From assembly GCA_900547785.1 (NCBI GenBank), contig URIB01000012.1, forward strand, positions 1 to 34,995: a stretch of DNA of 34,995 bases, in the 5' to 3' direction. Shown here one piece after another: positions 21,559 to 31,017 of this stretch. The notes beneath the pieces were generated by a model. It ran no database searches. It was not told the origin of the DNA and saw only the letters and a program-made list of their open reading frames with translations. A program made the position numbers and the translations under genes. This DNA comes from an uncultured Dialister sp. GTDB lineage: Bacteria > Bacillota > Negativicutes > Veillonellales > Dialisteraceae. Each line of letters begins with the position of its first letter. Positions within the stretch are counted from its first letter, which is position 1.

Positions 21559-22791
21559 TTATATTCTTTTCTCGCCTTTTTCGCTGTCACCGGATATGCA
21601 AAGAGCCGATAAAAACCAAAAGCAAAAGGAAACGGAACGGCTGAACAGGGGATAGTCGCTGATTCCGTACACCGCCGCGGACAAGCATAATAAAATCCCT
21701 GCAAGCCCCAATAGGCGTGACAACCCCTGTTTTTCTTTCCACCGCTTCCATGAAACATACCCTTGCCCGAAGAAAAGGATAAAAAAGAAAATCCCTCCCA
21801 AAAGACCGGTTTCCGCCGGAATGTGAAGGTACATATTATGAGCGTGAAAAATAATGACATCCGGCTCTTGAATAAAAAAATTATACTCCGGATACGTAAG
21901 CCAATAGCTTCCCCAGCCGATCCCAAGCCAAGGATGTTCTTCCATCATAGCCACCGTGCTTTCCCAGAGAGCAAAACGAAGCATTACGGATGTGTCTTCT
22001 CCCGAGAAAAGCGACATCATCCGTTCCGTAATTTGACCGTGATAAAAAAACAGAATCAGGGGAATCAGGAAAAAAACGAAGCCGAAACGTTTATTGTAAA
22101 AAACGGTCAGCCCCGCTGCAATAGCCGCCAAACCGATCCATGCGCCGCGGGAGTACGTGAGCGCCAGACAAATTAAAAACGCCGATAAAAAGATCCCCCA
22201 TACCGCTCTTCTGTTTGCGCTGCGGCAAAAAAAGAAAAAGGGCGCCGCCATGCTGATCCCCATCAGGAGATACGCTGCCAACAAATTCGGATTTTCCAGA
22301 GTGGAAAACATTCTTCTTTTCAGCAGCGGAAAACGCTCGGGATCGACCCAGGCCTGGGCATTTAAATCCCGGGCCATTTCTCCGATATCGGCATACTGGA
22401 AACAACCCCAAAGCATGACGCAGAATGCGCCGGCAAAAAAAACGGCGAGGGCTTTCTTTTTTTCTTCGTCCGTCCGTATATAGGACAAAACAAGTACATA
22501 GAGCGCGGCGTACATCAAAGGAAGAAAGCACCAGTTAAAAAAAGAAAACTCTATGTTCACTGATGAAAAAACGGATAAAAATGAGCAAATTAAAAATCCT
22601 GCCGCCGCCCATTTTAACGGACCGGATTTCAAGTCCATTTTCTTTTCGGAAATCATATGCCCTGCCGATAATAAAATGGCAGGAATCAGCGCCGCATATA
22701 ATCCGAAAGCACTGAGCGGGAGCAGAAATATCGTCAAATAGAGGAACACCAGAATATTTTTTTGAGAGCAAAGAACGCCCAACGATTTCAT
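21559..22791 (-). CDS. O-antigen ligase/polymerase-like membrane protein
   Basis: A 410-residue polytopic inner-membrane protein with about ten to twelve hydrophobic segments. It carries the Wzy_C/WaaL pattern: a large periplasmic loop with HPWLGIGWGSYWLTYPEYNF and then FHAHNMYLHIPAETGLLGG. Members join O-antigen or other polymer to lipid A core, or polymerise surface glycans. GGAGG lies 8 nt upstream of the ATG. It is a single gene with its own TATAAT (22821-22826), with no glycan genes around it, so the substrate cannot be inferred. No clear terminator is seen after it. Confidence 0.85.
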   Translation of the reverse strand: MKSLGVLCSQKNILVFLYLTIFLLPLSAFGLYAALIPAILLSAGHMISEKKMDLKSGPLKWAAAGFLICSFLSVFSSVNIEFSFFNWCFLPLMYAALYVLVLSYIRTDEEKKKALAVFFAGAFCVMLWGCFQYADIGEMARDLNAQAWVDPERFPLLKRRMFSTLENPNLLAAYLLMGISMAAPFFFFCRSANRRAVWGIFLSAFLICLALTYSRGAWIGLAAIAAGLTVFYNKRFGFVFFLIPLILFFYHGQITERMMSLFSGEDTSVMLRFALWESTVAMMEEHPWLGIGWGSYWLTYPEYNFFIQEPDVIIFHAHNMYLHIPAETGLLGGIFFFILFFGQGYVSWKRWKEKQGLSRLLGLAGILLCLSAAVYGISDYPLFSRSVSFCFWFLSALCISGDSEKGEKRI

Positions 22792-22878
22792 ACATCATTC
22801 CTCCGTTATTTATTGTATGTATTATATAAAATTGCTCTCTCTTTTGCCACATCCTCTTGTTTTTGCAACCGGAAATAC

Positions 22879-22915
22879 AAAAAAGCCGTTCCTCCGGCTA
22901 TGGAGGTAACAGCTT
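22879..22915 (-). terminator. Terminator of the lon-engB unit
   Basis: On the minus strand AAAGCTGTTACCTCC pairs with GGAGGAACGGCTTT (14 bp with one bulge and one G-U), followed by six T. Confidence 0.8.
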
Positions 22916-22954
22916 TCATTAGTTTTCTTCTATTTTACCATGTATCCGTAACGG

Positions 22955-23602
22955 CTACACCGGCTCTTCCCGGCAAATCTCTTCTTCAATACGGGAAAGC
23001 AATTCTTCTTTTCCAAATCCTGTCAGAGAGGAATAGGCCAGTGCTTTTTTTTCGGACGGCATGCATCGATTCAACAAGTTTAAATTCTTATTCAATTCAT
23101 TTTTCCCCAGTTTGTCACATTTAGTTCCGATGATTTGCAAACCCGGCGCCGTTTTTCTGAGCCATTCATAGGCTTTTACATCAATAGGAAGTCCGGGGTG
23201 GCGCAAATCAACGAGCAGCCCCACCATCACCAAATGAGGAGAATTGCGTATATAGTCATCAATAAACCGTCCCCATGAATCTCTGTTTTCCTGACTTGTT
23301 TTCGCAAATCCGTAACCGGGCAGGTCGACAAGATACCACTCCTGCCGTTCTTCCCCGTTTCCCGTATCTCTTCTGGATTGAATGGAATAATAGTTAATGG
23401 TTCTTGTTTTTCCCGGCTCCCTGCTGACATGCGCCAGCTTACGGGCGCCCGTGACAGAATTGATCAAAGAGGATTTTCCCACATTCGATCTTCCGATAAA
23501 AGCAATTTCTTTTTTGCCGCCAAACTCTCCGTGCTTCACCGCCGACCCGGTATAGGCGGCGGAAAATATGTGAAATGCTTTCATGTCCTTAATTTCCGCC
23601 AT
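22955..23602 (-). CDS. engB: Ribosome-biogenesis GTPase EngB (YsxC/YihA)
   Basis: A 215-residue TRAFAC-class GTPase needed for late assembly of the 50S subunit. Motifs: GRSNVGKSSLIN (G1), the KTRTINYY region (G2), VDLPGYGFA (G3), TKCDK (G4) and the C-terminal YSS segment (G5). The length is normal to slightly long, with an insertion in the SRRDTGNGEERQE part. AAGGAG lies 6 nt before the ATG. It starts 10 nt after the lon stop, as in many Firmicutes. Confidence 0.95.
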   Translation of the reverse strand: MAEIKDMKAFHIFSAAYTGSAVKHGEFGGKKEIAFIGRSNVGKSSLINSVTGARKLAHVSREPGKTRTINYYSIQSRRDTGNGEERQEWYLVDLPGYGFAKTSQENRDSWGRFIDDYIRNSPHLVMVGLLVDLRHPGLPIDVKAYEWLRKTAPGLQIIGTKCDKLGKNELNKNLNLLNRCMPSEKKALAYSSLTGFGKEELLSRIEEEICREEPV

Positions 23603-23612
23603 GTCTTTCTCC

Positions 23613-25952
23613 TTATTTCAATAAGGCGTGTGCCAGAACATCGTCTACGTTTTTTACATATACAAAATGCATTTTATCTCTTACCGACTTCGGAATTTCT
23701 TCCATATCCCGCTTGTTCTTTTCCGGGAGTAGAATCTGTTTGATTCCGAACTGGCTCGCCGCGAGCACCTTCTCCTTTACGCCGCCGATGGGAAGCACTT
23801 CCCCCGTCAAAGTAATTTCGCCCGTCATCGCCGTATCTCCCCGTACTTTTCGTCCCGTATAGGCAGATGCCATCGCCGTTGCCATTGTGATGCCCGCCGA
23901 CGGTCCGTCTTTCGGCACGGCGCCTTCGGGCAGATGAATATGCGTATCCAAAGTTTCATAAAAATTTTCAGTCAGGCCCAATTCTTTGGCACGGCTCCGT
24001 ATGTAAGTGTATGCCGTTTCCGCCGATTCTTTCATGACATCTCCCAACTGCCCCGTAAGAATCAGATTCCCTTTTCCTTTAATCGTAATCGCTTCCGTGT
24101 CAAGAACTTCTCCGCCCGCCATCGTCCAAGCAAGACCGTTGACACGCCCCACCTGTGAGTCATGCTCTTTGGACACCGGCAAAAACTTGACGGGTCCCAG
24201 GTAGGTTTCTACGGTTTTGGCAGAAAGGGACGGCAAGGTTTCATCATTTAGTACAATCTTTTTACCGATTTTACGGCAGAGAGAGCCGATCGTCCTTTCC
24301 AATTCACGAACGCCGGCTTCTCTTGTATAGCTGCGGATCACTTTCCGTATCACCGCATCGGTAAAACGGACATCTTTATCTTTAAGTCCGTTTCTTTCTT
24401 TTTGCCGGGGAATCAGATATTTCTTGGCGATTTGTACTTTTTCTTCATCGGTATAGCCGGACAGCTCAATCAATTCCATACGATCCAGCAAAGCCGGGGG
24501 AATCGTGGATACCGTATTGGCGGTCGCCACGAAAAACACATCGGATAAGTCGAACGGTATATCAATGTAGTTATCATGAAATGCTTTATTCTGCTCCGGA
24601 TCCAGCGCCTCGAGCAGGGCGGATGCGGGATCTCCTCGAAAATCGGATCCCACTTTATCTATTTCATCTAAAAGAATCAGCGGATTTTTTGTTTTCGCTT
24701 GGGCAACGGCACTGATGAAACGACCGGGCATGGAGCCGATATAGGTCCTACGGTGCCCCCGGATTTCCGCTTCATCGTGAATACCGCCCAAGGAAATGCG
24801 GGCAAACCGTTTCCCCAGGCAGCGGGCAATGGATTGGGCAAAACTCGTCTTTCCCACACCGGGCGGCCCGACAAAACAGATAATCGGCGCTTTTGCTTTC
24901 GGTGCAAGCACACGGACCGCCAGGTATTCAAGAATCCGTTCTTTAATTTTTTTCAATCCGTAATGGTCTTGATCAAGCATAAGCTCAGCTTCATGCAAAT
25001 CCAAAGAGTCTTTGCTTTCTTCTTTCCAGGGAAGAGAAAAAATCCATTCTAAATAATTCCGCGCCACCGCCGTTTCCGCCATCATGGGAGGCATGGTTGC
25101 CAGATGCTTGATTTCTTTTTCCACTTTTTTGTGGAACTCTTTGGGGATGCCGCTATGCGCCAATTTTTCTCTGTATTCTTCCGCTTCCTGTTCTTGAGAC
25201 ACTTCGTCTCCCAAACGGTCATGAATGCTTTTAATTTTTTGACGGAGATAGTAATCCTGTTGTTCTTTTTCCATACGGGCTCTGGCAGCTCCCGCAATTT
25301 CCGACTCCAGCCGGCCGATCTGGATTTCTTCGTCCAAATACCTCTGTACTGTCATAAGACGTTCCAGTACATCGCCCTCTTCCAAGACCGCCTGTCTTTT
25401 CTCGGACAGCAGGGGAATCTGGGTGGAAATGAAATCCGCCATATACCCTGCCTCCTCCGATGCTTTCAGCTGCGCCATCTGGTCATCGGGAATATTTTGT
25501 TTTGTATTTTGCACCCATTCGAAAAAAGATTTTATAATCGTCCGGCGATACGCTTCCGCCCGCATCGGATCGGATACTGCCGTTTCCCGCATATCTTCCG
25601 CTTCCGCAAAAAGACAATCTTTCTCTCGTATGACACGGCGGATGTAAATGCGGGAAATTCCCTCCGCCTGTATACGGATCAGACCGCCCGGGAGCTGCAG
25701 CATCTGTTTTACCTTGACAACCGTACCATATTTGTAGAGATCACTTTCCTCCGGTTCTTCAATGCTTCCGTTTTTCTGCATAACCATCGCTAAATATCGT
25801 TTGTCTTCACTCGCTTTGCGAACCGCTTCAACGGATTCTTTTCTTCCTATGTCCAGATTGACCGTCATGTGCGGAAATACGATAATATCCCGCAAAGCTA
25901 CCGCAGGCAGTACAAACCCCCGGGATTCCCGGTCTTCAAGATTTTCGTTCAT
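23613..25952 (-). CDS. lon: ATP-dependent protease La
   Basis: A 779-residue cytosolic AAA+ serine protease that degrades misfolded and regulatory proteins. It has an N-terminal substrate-binding domain (FVLPAVALRDIIVFPHMTV), Walker A GPPGVGKTS (about 350-360), Walker B ILLDEIDK, and a C-terminal peptidase domain with the Ser-Lys dyad in KDGPSAGITMATA and GGVKEKVLAA. Length is typical of LonA. GGAGG lies 7 nt upstream of the ATG. It lies between clpX and engB, a common Firmicutes order. Confidence 0.97.
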   Translation of the reverse strand: MNENLEDRESRGFVLPAVALRDIIVFPHMTVNLDIGRKESVEAVRKASEDKRYLAMVMQKNGSIEEPEESDLYKYGTVVKVKQMLQLPGGLIRIQAEGISRIYIRRVIREKDCLFAEAEDMRETAVSDPMRAEAYRRTIIKSFFEWVQNTKQNIPDDQMAQLKASEEAGYMADFISTQIPLLSEKRQAVLEEGDVLERLMTVQRYLDEEIQIGRLESEIAGAARARMEKEQQDYYLRQKIKSIHDRLGDEVSQEQEAEEYREKLAHSGIPKEFHKKVEKEIKHLATMPPMMAETAVARNYLEWIFSLPWKEESKDSLDLHEAELMLDQDHYGLKKIKERILEYLAVRVLAPKAKAPIICFVGPPGVGKTSFAQSIARCLGKRFARISLGGIHDEAEIRGHRRTYIGSMPGRFISAVAQAKTKNPLILLDEIDKVGSDFRGDPASALLEALDPEQNKAFHDNYIDIPFDLSDVFFVATANTVSTIPPALLDRMELIELSGYTDEEKVQIAKKYLIPRQKERNGLKDKDVRFTDAVIRKVIRSYTREAGVRELERTIGSLCRKIGKKIVLNDETLPSLSAKTVETYLGPVKFLPVSKEHDSQVGRVNGLAWTMAGGEVLDTEAITIKGKGNLILTGQLGDVMKESAETAYTYIRSRAKELGLTENFYETLDTHIHLPEGAVPKDGPSAGITMATAMASAYTGRKVRGDTAMTGEITLTGEVLPIGGVKEKVLAASQFGIKQILLPEKNKRDMEEIPKSVRDKMHFVYVKNVDDVLAHALLK

Positions 25953-26143
25953 ATATAAACCTCCATATACGGATTTTTTATCCTATGCATCAATGACTTC
26001 CCGCTCTCTTTACAAAACGAAACGGAGTCTTGCTGGCACATTTTCATTATTGTAACACACTTGTATAACATTCTTATCATTTTGCATTTTTAACGCATAT
26101 TTTTAATTTCATCATTATATCACATCAAAATTCCGGGACTGCA

Positions 26144-26171
26144 AAAAAGCACCTGCTAAGGTGCTTTTTTC
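26144..26171. terminator. Terminator after clpX
   Basis: AAAAAAGCACC and GGTGCTTTTTT form an 11-bp stem with a 6-nt loop. It is symmetrical and has T runs on both strands. Confidence 0.85.
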
Positions 26172-26174
26172 TCA

Positions 26175-27419
26175 TCATTTTTTCGTTTTCTTTTTTCTTT
26201 TCAGAACCGGCTGCGTTCCGTTTAAAATATTATCTTCCGTGACGGTACAGGATTCCACGTCTTTCATTCCCGGAATCTCATACATCACTTGCGTCATGAT
26301 TTTTTCAATGATCGCACGCAATCCCCGGGCGCCCGTATTTCTTTCAATCGCTTTCCGGGCAATCGCATGCACCGCCGCTTCTTCAAAAATCAATTCCACA
26401 TGATCCATGCCGAGAAGTTTCTGATATTGACGGATCAATGCATTTTTCGGCTCCGATAAAATACGAACCAGCGCCTCTTCTTTCAAAGGATGCAGCGCCA
26501 CAATAACCGGAAGACGACCTATAAATTCGGGAATCAAACCGAATTTCAGCAAGTCCTCGGGCTGGACTTCCGACAAAATTTTTGCCACATCTTTTTCTTC
26601 TGCCTTTTTGATATCCGCCCCGAATCCCATCGTACTCTTTGTGGTGCGCCGGGCAATCACTTTATCAACGCCGGCAAAAGCACCGCCGCAAATGAAAAGA
26701 ATATTGGACGTATTGATCTGGAGCATTTCCTGATTCGGATGTTTCCGTCCGCCCTGGGGCGGCACGCTCGCTACCGTTCCTTCCAGAATTTTCAGAAGCG
26801 CCTGCTGCACGCCTTCGCCGGATACGTCGCGCGTAATGGATGGATTTTCCGATTTCTTGGCGATTTTATCTATTTCATCAATATAAACGATGCCCCGTTC
26901 CGCTCTCTCAATATCATAATCGGCGGCCTGAATCAGACGGAGCAAAATATTTTCTACATCTTCGCCTACATAACCGGCTTCCGTCAATGTCGTCGCATCA
27001 GAAATGGCAAACGGGACATCCAAAAAGCGGGCGAGTGTCTGGGCAAGAAGTGTTTTTCCGCTCCCGGTCGGTCCGAGCATGATGATATTGGATTTCTGTA
27101 ACTCCACATCGTCCTCGTCACTTTCATATTGAATCCGCTTGTAATGGTTGTACACCGCCACCGCCAGCGCCACTTTCGCCTCGTCCTGCTCTATGACGTA
27201 CTGGTCTATGTACTCTTTAATTTCCGCCGGGGTAGGAAGTTCGAAATGAGGAACCGATTTCTTTTTCTCTTCCCGCATTTCTTCTGTCAGTATATTCTCG
27301 CAGACTTCTATACATTCATTACAAATGTAGACCCCCGGTCCTGCGATTAATTTTTCTACTTCTTCTCCGGATCGTCCGCAAAAACTGCAAACCGCCGGTT
27401 TTTCCTCTTTATTAGACAA
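26175..27419 (-). CDS. clpX: ATP-dependent Clp protease ATP-binding subunit
   Basis: A 414-residue AAA+ unfoldase that feeds substrates to ClpP. The N-terminal zinc-binding domain has CSFCGRS and CNECIEVC (four Cys). The AAA+ core has Walker A GPTGSGKTLLA, Walker B VYIDEIDKIAKK, the GYVGEDVE pore loop and a sensor in EFIGRLPVIV. The C-terminus ends in a basic KKKTKK tail. It begins 9 nt downstream of the clpP stop, sharing its transcript. Confidence 0.97.
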   Translation of the reverse strand: MSNKEEKPAVCSFCGRSGEEVEKLIAGPGVYICNECIEVCENILTEEMREEKKKSVPHFELPTPAEIKEYIDQYVIEQDEAKVALAVAVYNHYKRIQYESDEDDVELQKSNIIMLGPTGSGKTLLAQTLARFLDVPFAISDATTLTEAGYVGEDVENILLRLIQAADYDIERAERGIVYIDEIDKIAKKSENPSITRDVSGEGVQQALLKILEGTVASVPPQGGRKHPNQEMLQINTSNILFICGGAFAGVDKVIARRTTKSTMGFGADIKKAEEKDVAKILSEVQPEDLLKFGLIPEFIGRLPVIVALHPLKEEALVRILSEPKNALIRQYQKLLGMDHVELIFEEAAVHAIARKAIERNTGARGLRAIIEKIMTQVMYEIPGMKDVESCTVTEDNILNGTQPVLKRKKKTKK

Positions 27420-27428
27420 GGGACCTCC

Positions 27429-28034
27429 TTATTTTTCCTTTAACTCCCGGAGTTCATTTCTGGTCAGAATTTTATCAATGATTCCATATCTCAATGCCAT
27501 TTCTGCCGTCATGAAATTATCTCTTTCCGTATCTTTCATCACGGTTTCCAGCGACTGTCCGCTGTGGTCGGCAATAATTCCGTTCAATTCTTTCCTGAGA
27601 CGGATAATTTCCTTGGCATGGATTTCAATATCCGTCGCCTGCCCCTGTGCGCCGCCCAAAGGCTGGTGAATCATAATGCTCGAATGAGGCAGCGCATACC
27701 GTTTCCCTTTGGCGCCCGATGTCAGAAGCACTGCGGCCATAGACGCGCAGGAGCCGATACAAATGGTTGACACTTCCGGCCGGATATACCGCATCGTATC
27801 GTAAATGGCAAGACCGGCCGTGACAACACCGCCCGGGCTGTTGATATAAAAATGGATATCCTTATCCGGGTCCTCCGCTTCCAAAAATAAAAGCTGGGCA
27901 ATGATGACGTTTGCCGTATGATCATCTACCGGTCCGTCAAGAAATATAATCCTGTCTTTCAGCAGGCGGGAATAAATATCATAAGAACGTTCTCCGTGAG
28001 AAGTCTGTTCTACTACAATCGGTACATAAGACAT
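27429..28034 (-). CDS. clpP: ATP-dependent Clp protease proteolytic subunit
   Basis: A 201-residue serine protease that forms the ClpP barrel. The catalytic triad is visible: Ser in GSCASMAAVLL, His in SSIMIHQPLGG, and Asp in DTERDNFM. The start at 28034 was chosen because MSYVPIVVEQ matches the usual ClpP N-terminus and AAAGGG lies upstream. The frame open to 28094 runs through the promoter. It is first in a clpP-clpX unit. Confidence 0.97.
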   Translation of the reverse strand: MSYVPIVVEQTSHGERSYDIYSRLLKDRIIFLDGPVDDHTANVIIAQLLFLEAEDPDKDIHFYINSPGGVVTAGLAIYDTMRYIRPEVSTICIGSCASMAAVLLTSGAKGKRYALPHSSIMIHQPLGGAQGQATDIEIHAKEIIRLRKELNGIIADHSGQSLETVMKDTERDNFMTAEMALRYGIIDKILTRNELRELKEK

Positions 28035-28071
28035 GGTAGCACCCTTTCTTTTCACTAAAATCTGTTTTCTA

Positions 28072-28099
28072 ATTGTACCATAATATGATACCAAAACAA
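28072..28099 (-). promoter_or_regulatory. Predicted clpP-clpX promoter
   Basis: Minus strand TTGTTT (28094-28099), 16 nt, TACAAT (28072-28077). It lies about 40 nt upstream of the clpP ATG. No clear CtsR or HrcA operator is seen. Confidence 0.5.
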
Positions 28100-28107
28100 A
28101 GACAGAA

Positions 28108-28140
28108 AGAGACGCCGGAATCCCTGCGCCTCTTCTGGTG
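28108..28140 (-). terminator. Probable terminator after tig
   Basis: On the minus strand AGAGGCGC pairs with GCGTCTCT (one G-U) around a 9-10 nt loop, followed by a modest TTTCTGTCTTTG tract. It is weaker than the other terminators in the window. Confidence 0.5.
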
Positions 28141-28184
28141 TGACATATTTCATCACTATGAAATTATATAAATCGTTTTTTCGG

Positions 28185-29687
28185 TTATTTTCCGGCTTCC
28201 GCAGCTTCAATGGTGGCAATGATGTCCGCTTTTTTGGCACGGGAATCAAGAACAATTCCTTTCTCTTCCGCATACGCCTTTAATTCTTTCACGGTCATGG
28301 AGGACCACTCGGTTTTTTCTTCTTTATCCGCTTTTTCTTTAGTCGGCTTTTCTTTCTTCTCCGACGCTTTTGCAGGTGCTTCTTCTTTCTTTTCTTCATC
28401 TCTTACGGCAGCGCCGTAGATGAAAGCGGCCGCCTTTTTGCGGAGTACCGATGTATAAAGCATATTGACACGGTTTTCATCTTTAATAATTTTTACGACA
28501 TCTTTAGGATCTGCATTGAACTGGCGGGACATGCTCATGATTTCCATATTCAAATCCTGATTGGTCACTTCCAGTTTTTCCCGCTCCGCAACAGCCCCGA
28601 GGATAAGTCCTTCACGCACCTGTTCTTCCGCCATCTGGTCATAGCTTTGACGGAAATCTTCTTCCGTCTTGCCGATATTTTTCAGATAATCATCAAAATT
28701 CATATCCTGCGCGTCAAGATTCAGTCTGACTTCCTGAACAATTTCATCAATCCGTTGTTCAATCATTTCTTTCGGAATATCCACTTCAGAATTTTTAACG
28801 GCTTGCTGCACAAGTGCACGGTTGTAAGCATCTTCTGCCTGCTGGATCGCCTGAAGCTGCATCTGCTGGCGAAGACTGTTTTTCAAATCTTCCAAGGTTT
28901 CATAACGGCTGACAGACTTTGCAAAAGCGTCATCAATCACCGGAACGACTTTACGTTTTACGTCATTGATGTGTACGGAAAATTCGGAAGCTTTTCCTGC
29001 CAAAGCTTCCACACCGTAATTTTCAGGGAAAGAAACTTTGACCGTTACATCGTCGCCCGCTTTATGCCCTTCCAACTGGTCTTCAAAACCGGGAATAAAA
29101 CTGTGAGAGCCGATTTCGAGGGGATATGTTTTTCCTTCTCCGCCTTCGAAAGCTTTGCCGTCTACATACCCTTTAAAGTCAATCACGGCGATATCGCCTT
29201 TTTTCAGGACAGCCCCGTCTTCCGCTTTTTCCAGTCTTGCATTCTGCTGTGCTGCCTGTGTGATCTGCGCCATCACCTGTTCATCTGTAATTTCCGGTTT
29301 TACATGACGGGCGGAAAGTCCCTTATATTCGCCGAGTTTAACTTCTGGCTGTTTAACAAAGGTGGCGGTAAAAGCAGCGCCCTCTTCTTCAGAGAAACGT
29401 TCCTGCTTAACTTCCGGACTGGTTACGGGAATCAGTTTTTCCTGGGCAATAGCATCATTCAGTGCCTGATTGATGACAATATCCTGGGCTTCACCGGCAA
29501 CGGCATCCTTGCCGAAATGCATTTCAAGAATACGACGGCTTGCTTTTCCCTTACGGAAGCCGGGAATCTTTACCTGGTTCGCAATACGGGAAACAGCCTG
29601 TTTAAAGCCTTTCACCACAACTTCCGCCGGTACGTCGATTGTCAGCTGTACCTTGTGCTGATCCAGCGCCTCTGTTTTTACGTTCAT
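28185..29687 (-). CDS. tig: Trigger factor with extra C-terminal SAP-like domain
   Basis: A 500-residue ribosome-associated chaperone. The N-terminal ribosome-binding domain has the signature GFRKGKASR (about 43-51). The FKBP-type PPIase domain is near 160-240 (VIDFKGYVDGKAFEGG), and the helical substrate-binding arms follow to about 430. Beyond the usual end there is a charged Lys/Glu/Ala linker and a compact module near 460-500 (MTVKELKAYAEEKGI, KADIIATIE) resembling SAP/HeH or Rho-N type helices. AAGGAGG lies 10 nt before the ATG. It is upstream of clpP in the same direction. Confidence 0.95.
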   Translation of the reverse strand: MNVKTEALDQHKVQLTIDVPAEVVVKGFKQAVSRIANQVKIPGFRKGKASRRILEMHFGKDAVAGEAQDIVINQALNDAIAQEKLIPVTSPEVKQERFSEEEGAAFTATFVKQPEVKLGEYKGLSARHVKPEITDEQVMAQITQAAQQNARLEKAEDGAVLKKGDIAVIDFKGYVDGKAFEGGEGKTYPLEIGSHSFIPGFEDQLEGHKAGDDVTVKVSFPENYGVEALAGKASEFSVHINDVKRKVVPVIDDAFAKSVSRYETLEDLKNSLRQQMQLQAIQQAEDAYNRALVQQAVKNSEVDIPKEMIEQRIDEIVQEVRLNLDAQDMNFDDYLKNIGKTEEDFRQSYDQMAEEQVREGLILGAVAEREKLEVTNQDLNMEIMSMSRQFNADPKDVVKIIKDENRVNMLYTSVLRKKAAAFIYGAAVRDEEKKEEAPAKASEKKEKPTKEKADKEEKTEWSSMTVKELKAYAEEKGIVLDSRAKKADIIATIEAAEAGK

Positions 29688-29844
29688 AAAAAATAATCCT
29701 CCTTAAACCGGCATTTCCGGTCAAATGATACCGATTTTTTATAAGTATAATAAATCGCAAGATATATTATACTACAGCTTCCGGTAAATCACAAATGATA
29801 AAATTCTTCCCTCTATTTTTCCACCTGCCGTTTTTATTTGCTAT

Positions 29845-30717
29845 TTATGTTTTTTTATGATCTATCTTTTTCACCCGGCCGCCCTGGACTTCCTGGACAT
29901 CAAAAACGGACAAAAAAGCATTTTCATCAATTTGCTGTACCACCGATTTCATTTTTGTCACTTCCAGACGGGAAATCACCGTGTACAACACATCTTTATC
30001 ATCACTCAGAAACCCGCCCTGGCCGTGTAGTTTCGTGACGGAGTGGTGCATATGGTGCAGAATGGCATCGGTTACTTCATCATATTTAGAAGTAATAATG
30101 AAGATTCCTTTGGAAGAATCCAGGCCGGTAGAAACGGCATCCATCATGCGGGAACAGATGAAGTATGTAATGAGCGAATACATGGCACTGTTCCAATTGA
30201 AAACGAAGCCGGCACTTCCCAAAATAAAAAGATTGAAGAACAGCACGATTTCACCGACGGAAAAAGCGGAGCGCCGATCAAAATAAATCGCCACAATTTC
30301 CGTACCGTCAAGAGATCCGCCGCTTTTAATGACAAGCCCGATGCCCAAGCCGATCAGAATGCCGCCGAAAATGGTGGAAAGAAAAGGATCGTCCGTCACA
30401 GGCTCCAACGTCTGGAAAATATGGCTCCATACGGACAAAACCAAAATGGCAAACATGGAGTATGCCGCCAGCCGCTTTCCCAGCTGACGGTATCCCAGAA
30501 TAAAAAACGGGATATTCAGCGCCACGATAAGGATACTGAAAGGAATGCCGAAAAGTTCCGAAAACAGCAAAGAAATCCCGGTCACACCGCCGTCGATAAT
30601 ATGATTGGGAACCAAAAATAAATTCAGCCCGAAAGAGTAAATCATGGAACCGATTAAAAGACCCGCCACTTGTTTCAACTCATGCAGCATGTCGATTTTC
30701 CGCCCGAAAATAACCAA
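29845..30717 (-). CDS. YitT family membrane protein with DUF2179 domain
   Basis: A 290-residue protein with about five N-terminal membrane segments (residues 15-175; LVPNHIIDGGVTGISLL is typical) and a C-terminal cytosolic DUF2179 domain (about 210-280; GIFIITSKYDEVTDAILH, GVT-like HGQGGFLSDDKDVL). The role of the family is poorly known. A TTG start at 30717 is supported by AGAAGG about 6 nt upstream; the first ATG (30690) has no ribosome binding site. It is monocistronic, downstream of tRNA-Ser. Confidence 0.88.
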   Translation of the reverse strand: MVIFGRKIDMLHELKQVAGLLIGSMIYSFGLNLFLVPNHIIDGGVTGISLLFSELFGIPFSILIVALNIPFFILGYRQLGKRLAAYSMFAILVLSVWSHIFQTLEPVTDDPFLSTIFGGILIGLGIGLVIKSGGSLDGTEIVAIYFDRRSAFSVGEIVLFFNLFILGSAGFVFNWNSAMYSLITYFICSRMMDAVSTGLDSSKGIFIITSKYDEVTDAILHHMHHSVTKLHGQGGFLSDDKDVLYTVISRLEVTKMKSVVQQIDENAFLSVFDVQEVQGGRVKKIDHKKT

Positions 30718-30736
30718 AATAAACCTTCTTTCCGGA

Positions 30737-30764
30737 TAAAAAAAGCCGCAGTGAAAACCACGGC
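30737..30764 (-). terminator. Terminator of the tRNA-Ser gene
   Basis: On the minus strand GCCGTGG pairs with a CTGCGGC-containing strand (about 7 bp with G-U pairs), followed by seven T. It begins 5 nt after the tRNA CCA end. Confidence 0.7.
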
Positions 30765-30769
30765 ATGTA

Positions 30770-30859
30770 TGGCGGAAGGGATGGGATTCGAACCCATGAA
30801 CCCCTCACGAGGTTAACGGTTTTCAAGACCGCCTCCTTCAACCGCTCGGACACCCTTCC
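30770..30859 (-). tRNA. tRNA-Ser (anticodon TGA)
   Basis: Acceptor stem GGAAGGG/CCCTTCC, long variable arm typical of class II tRNA, anticodon loop CTTGAAA (anticodon at 30823-30825), T-arm GGTTCGAATCC, discriminator G and an encoded CCA. About 87 nt without CCA. Confidence 0.96.
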
Positions 30860-31017
30860 ATAACGCTATTTATTTTAGCGAAAGTTCTATTTCTTGTCAA
30901 TGCAAGCTCTTTCAGAGAAAAAATTCCGTTTTACCGCCCGTAAATCACTATGAAATCTCCGATTTGTGCTAACATATAAACAGTGGTTTTAATTTTTTTA
31001 CCGGGAAAGTGAAATAT

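Noticed and set aside
25953..26143. Possible heat-shock operator upstream of lon
   Set aside because: I looked for CIRCE or CtsR-type repeats and found only short imperfect repeats around TTGTAACACACTTG, not enough to call a site.
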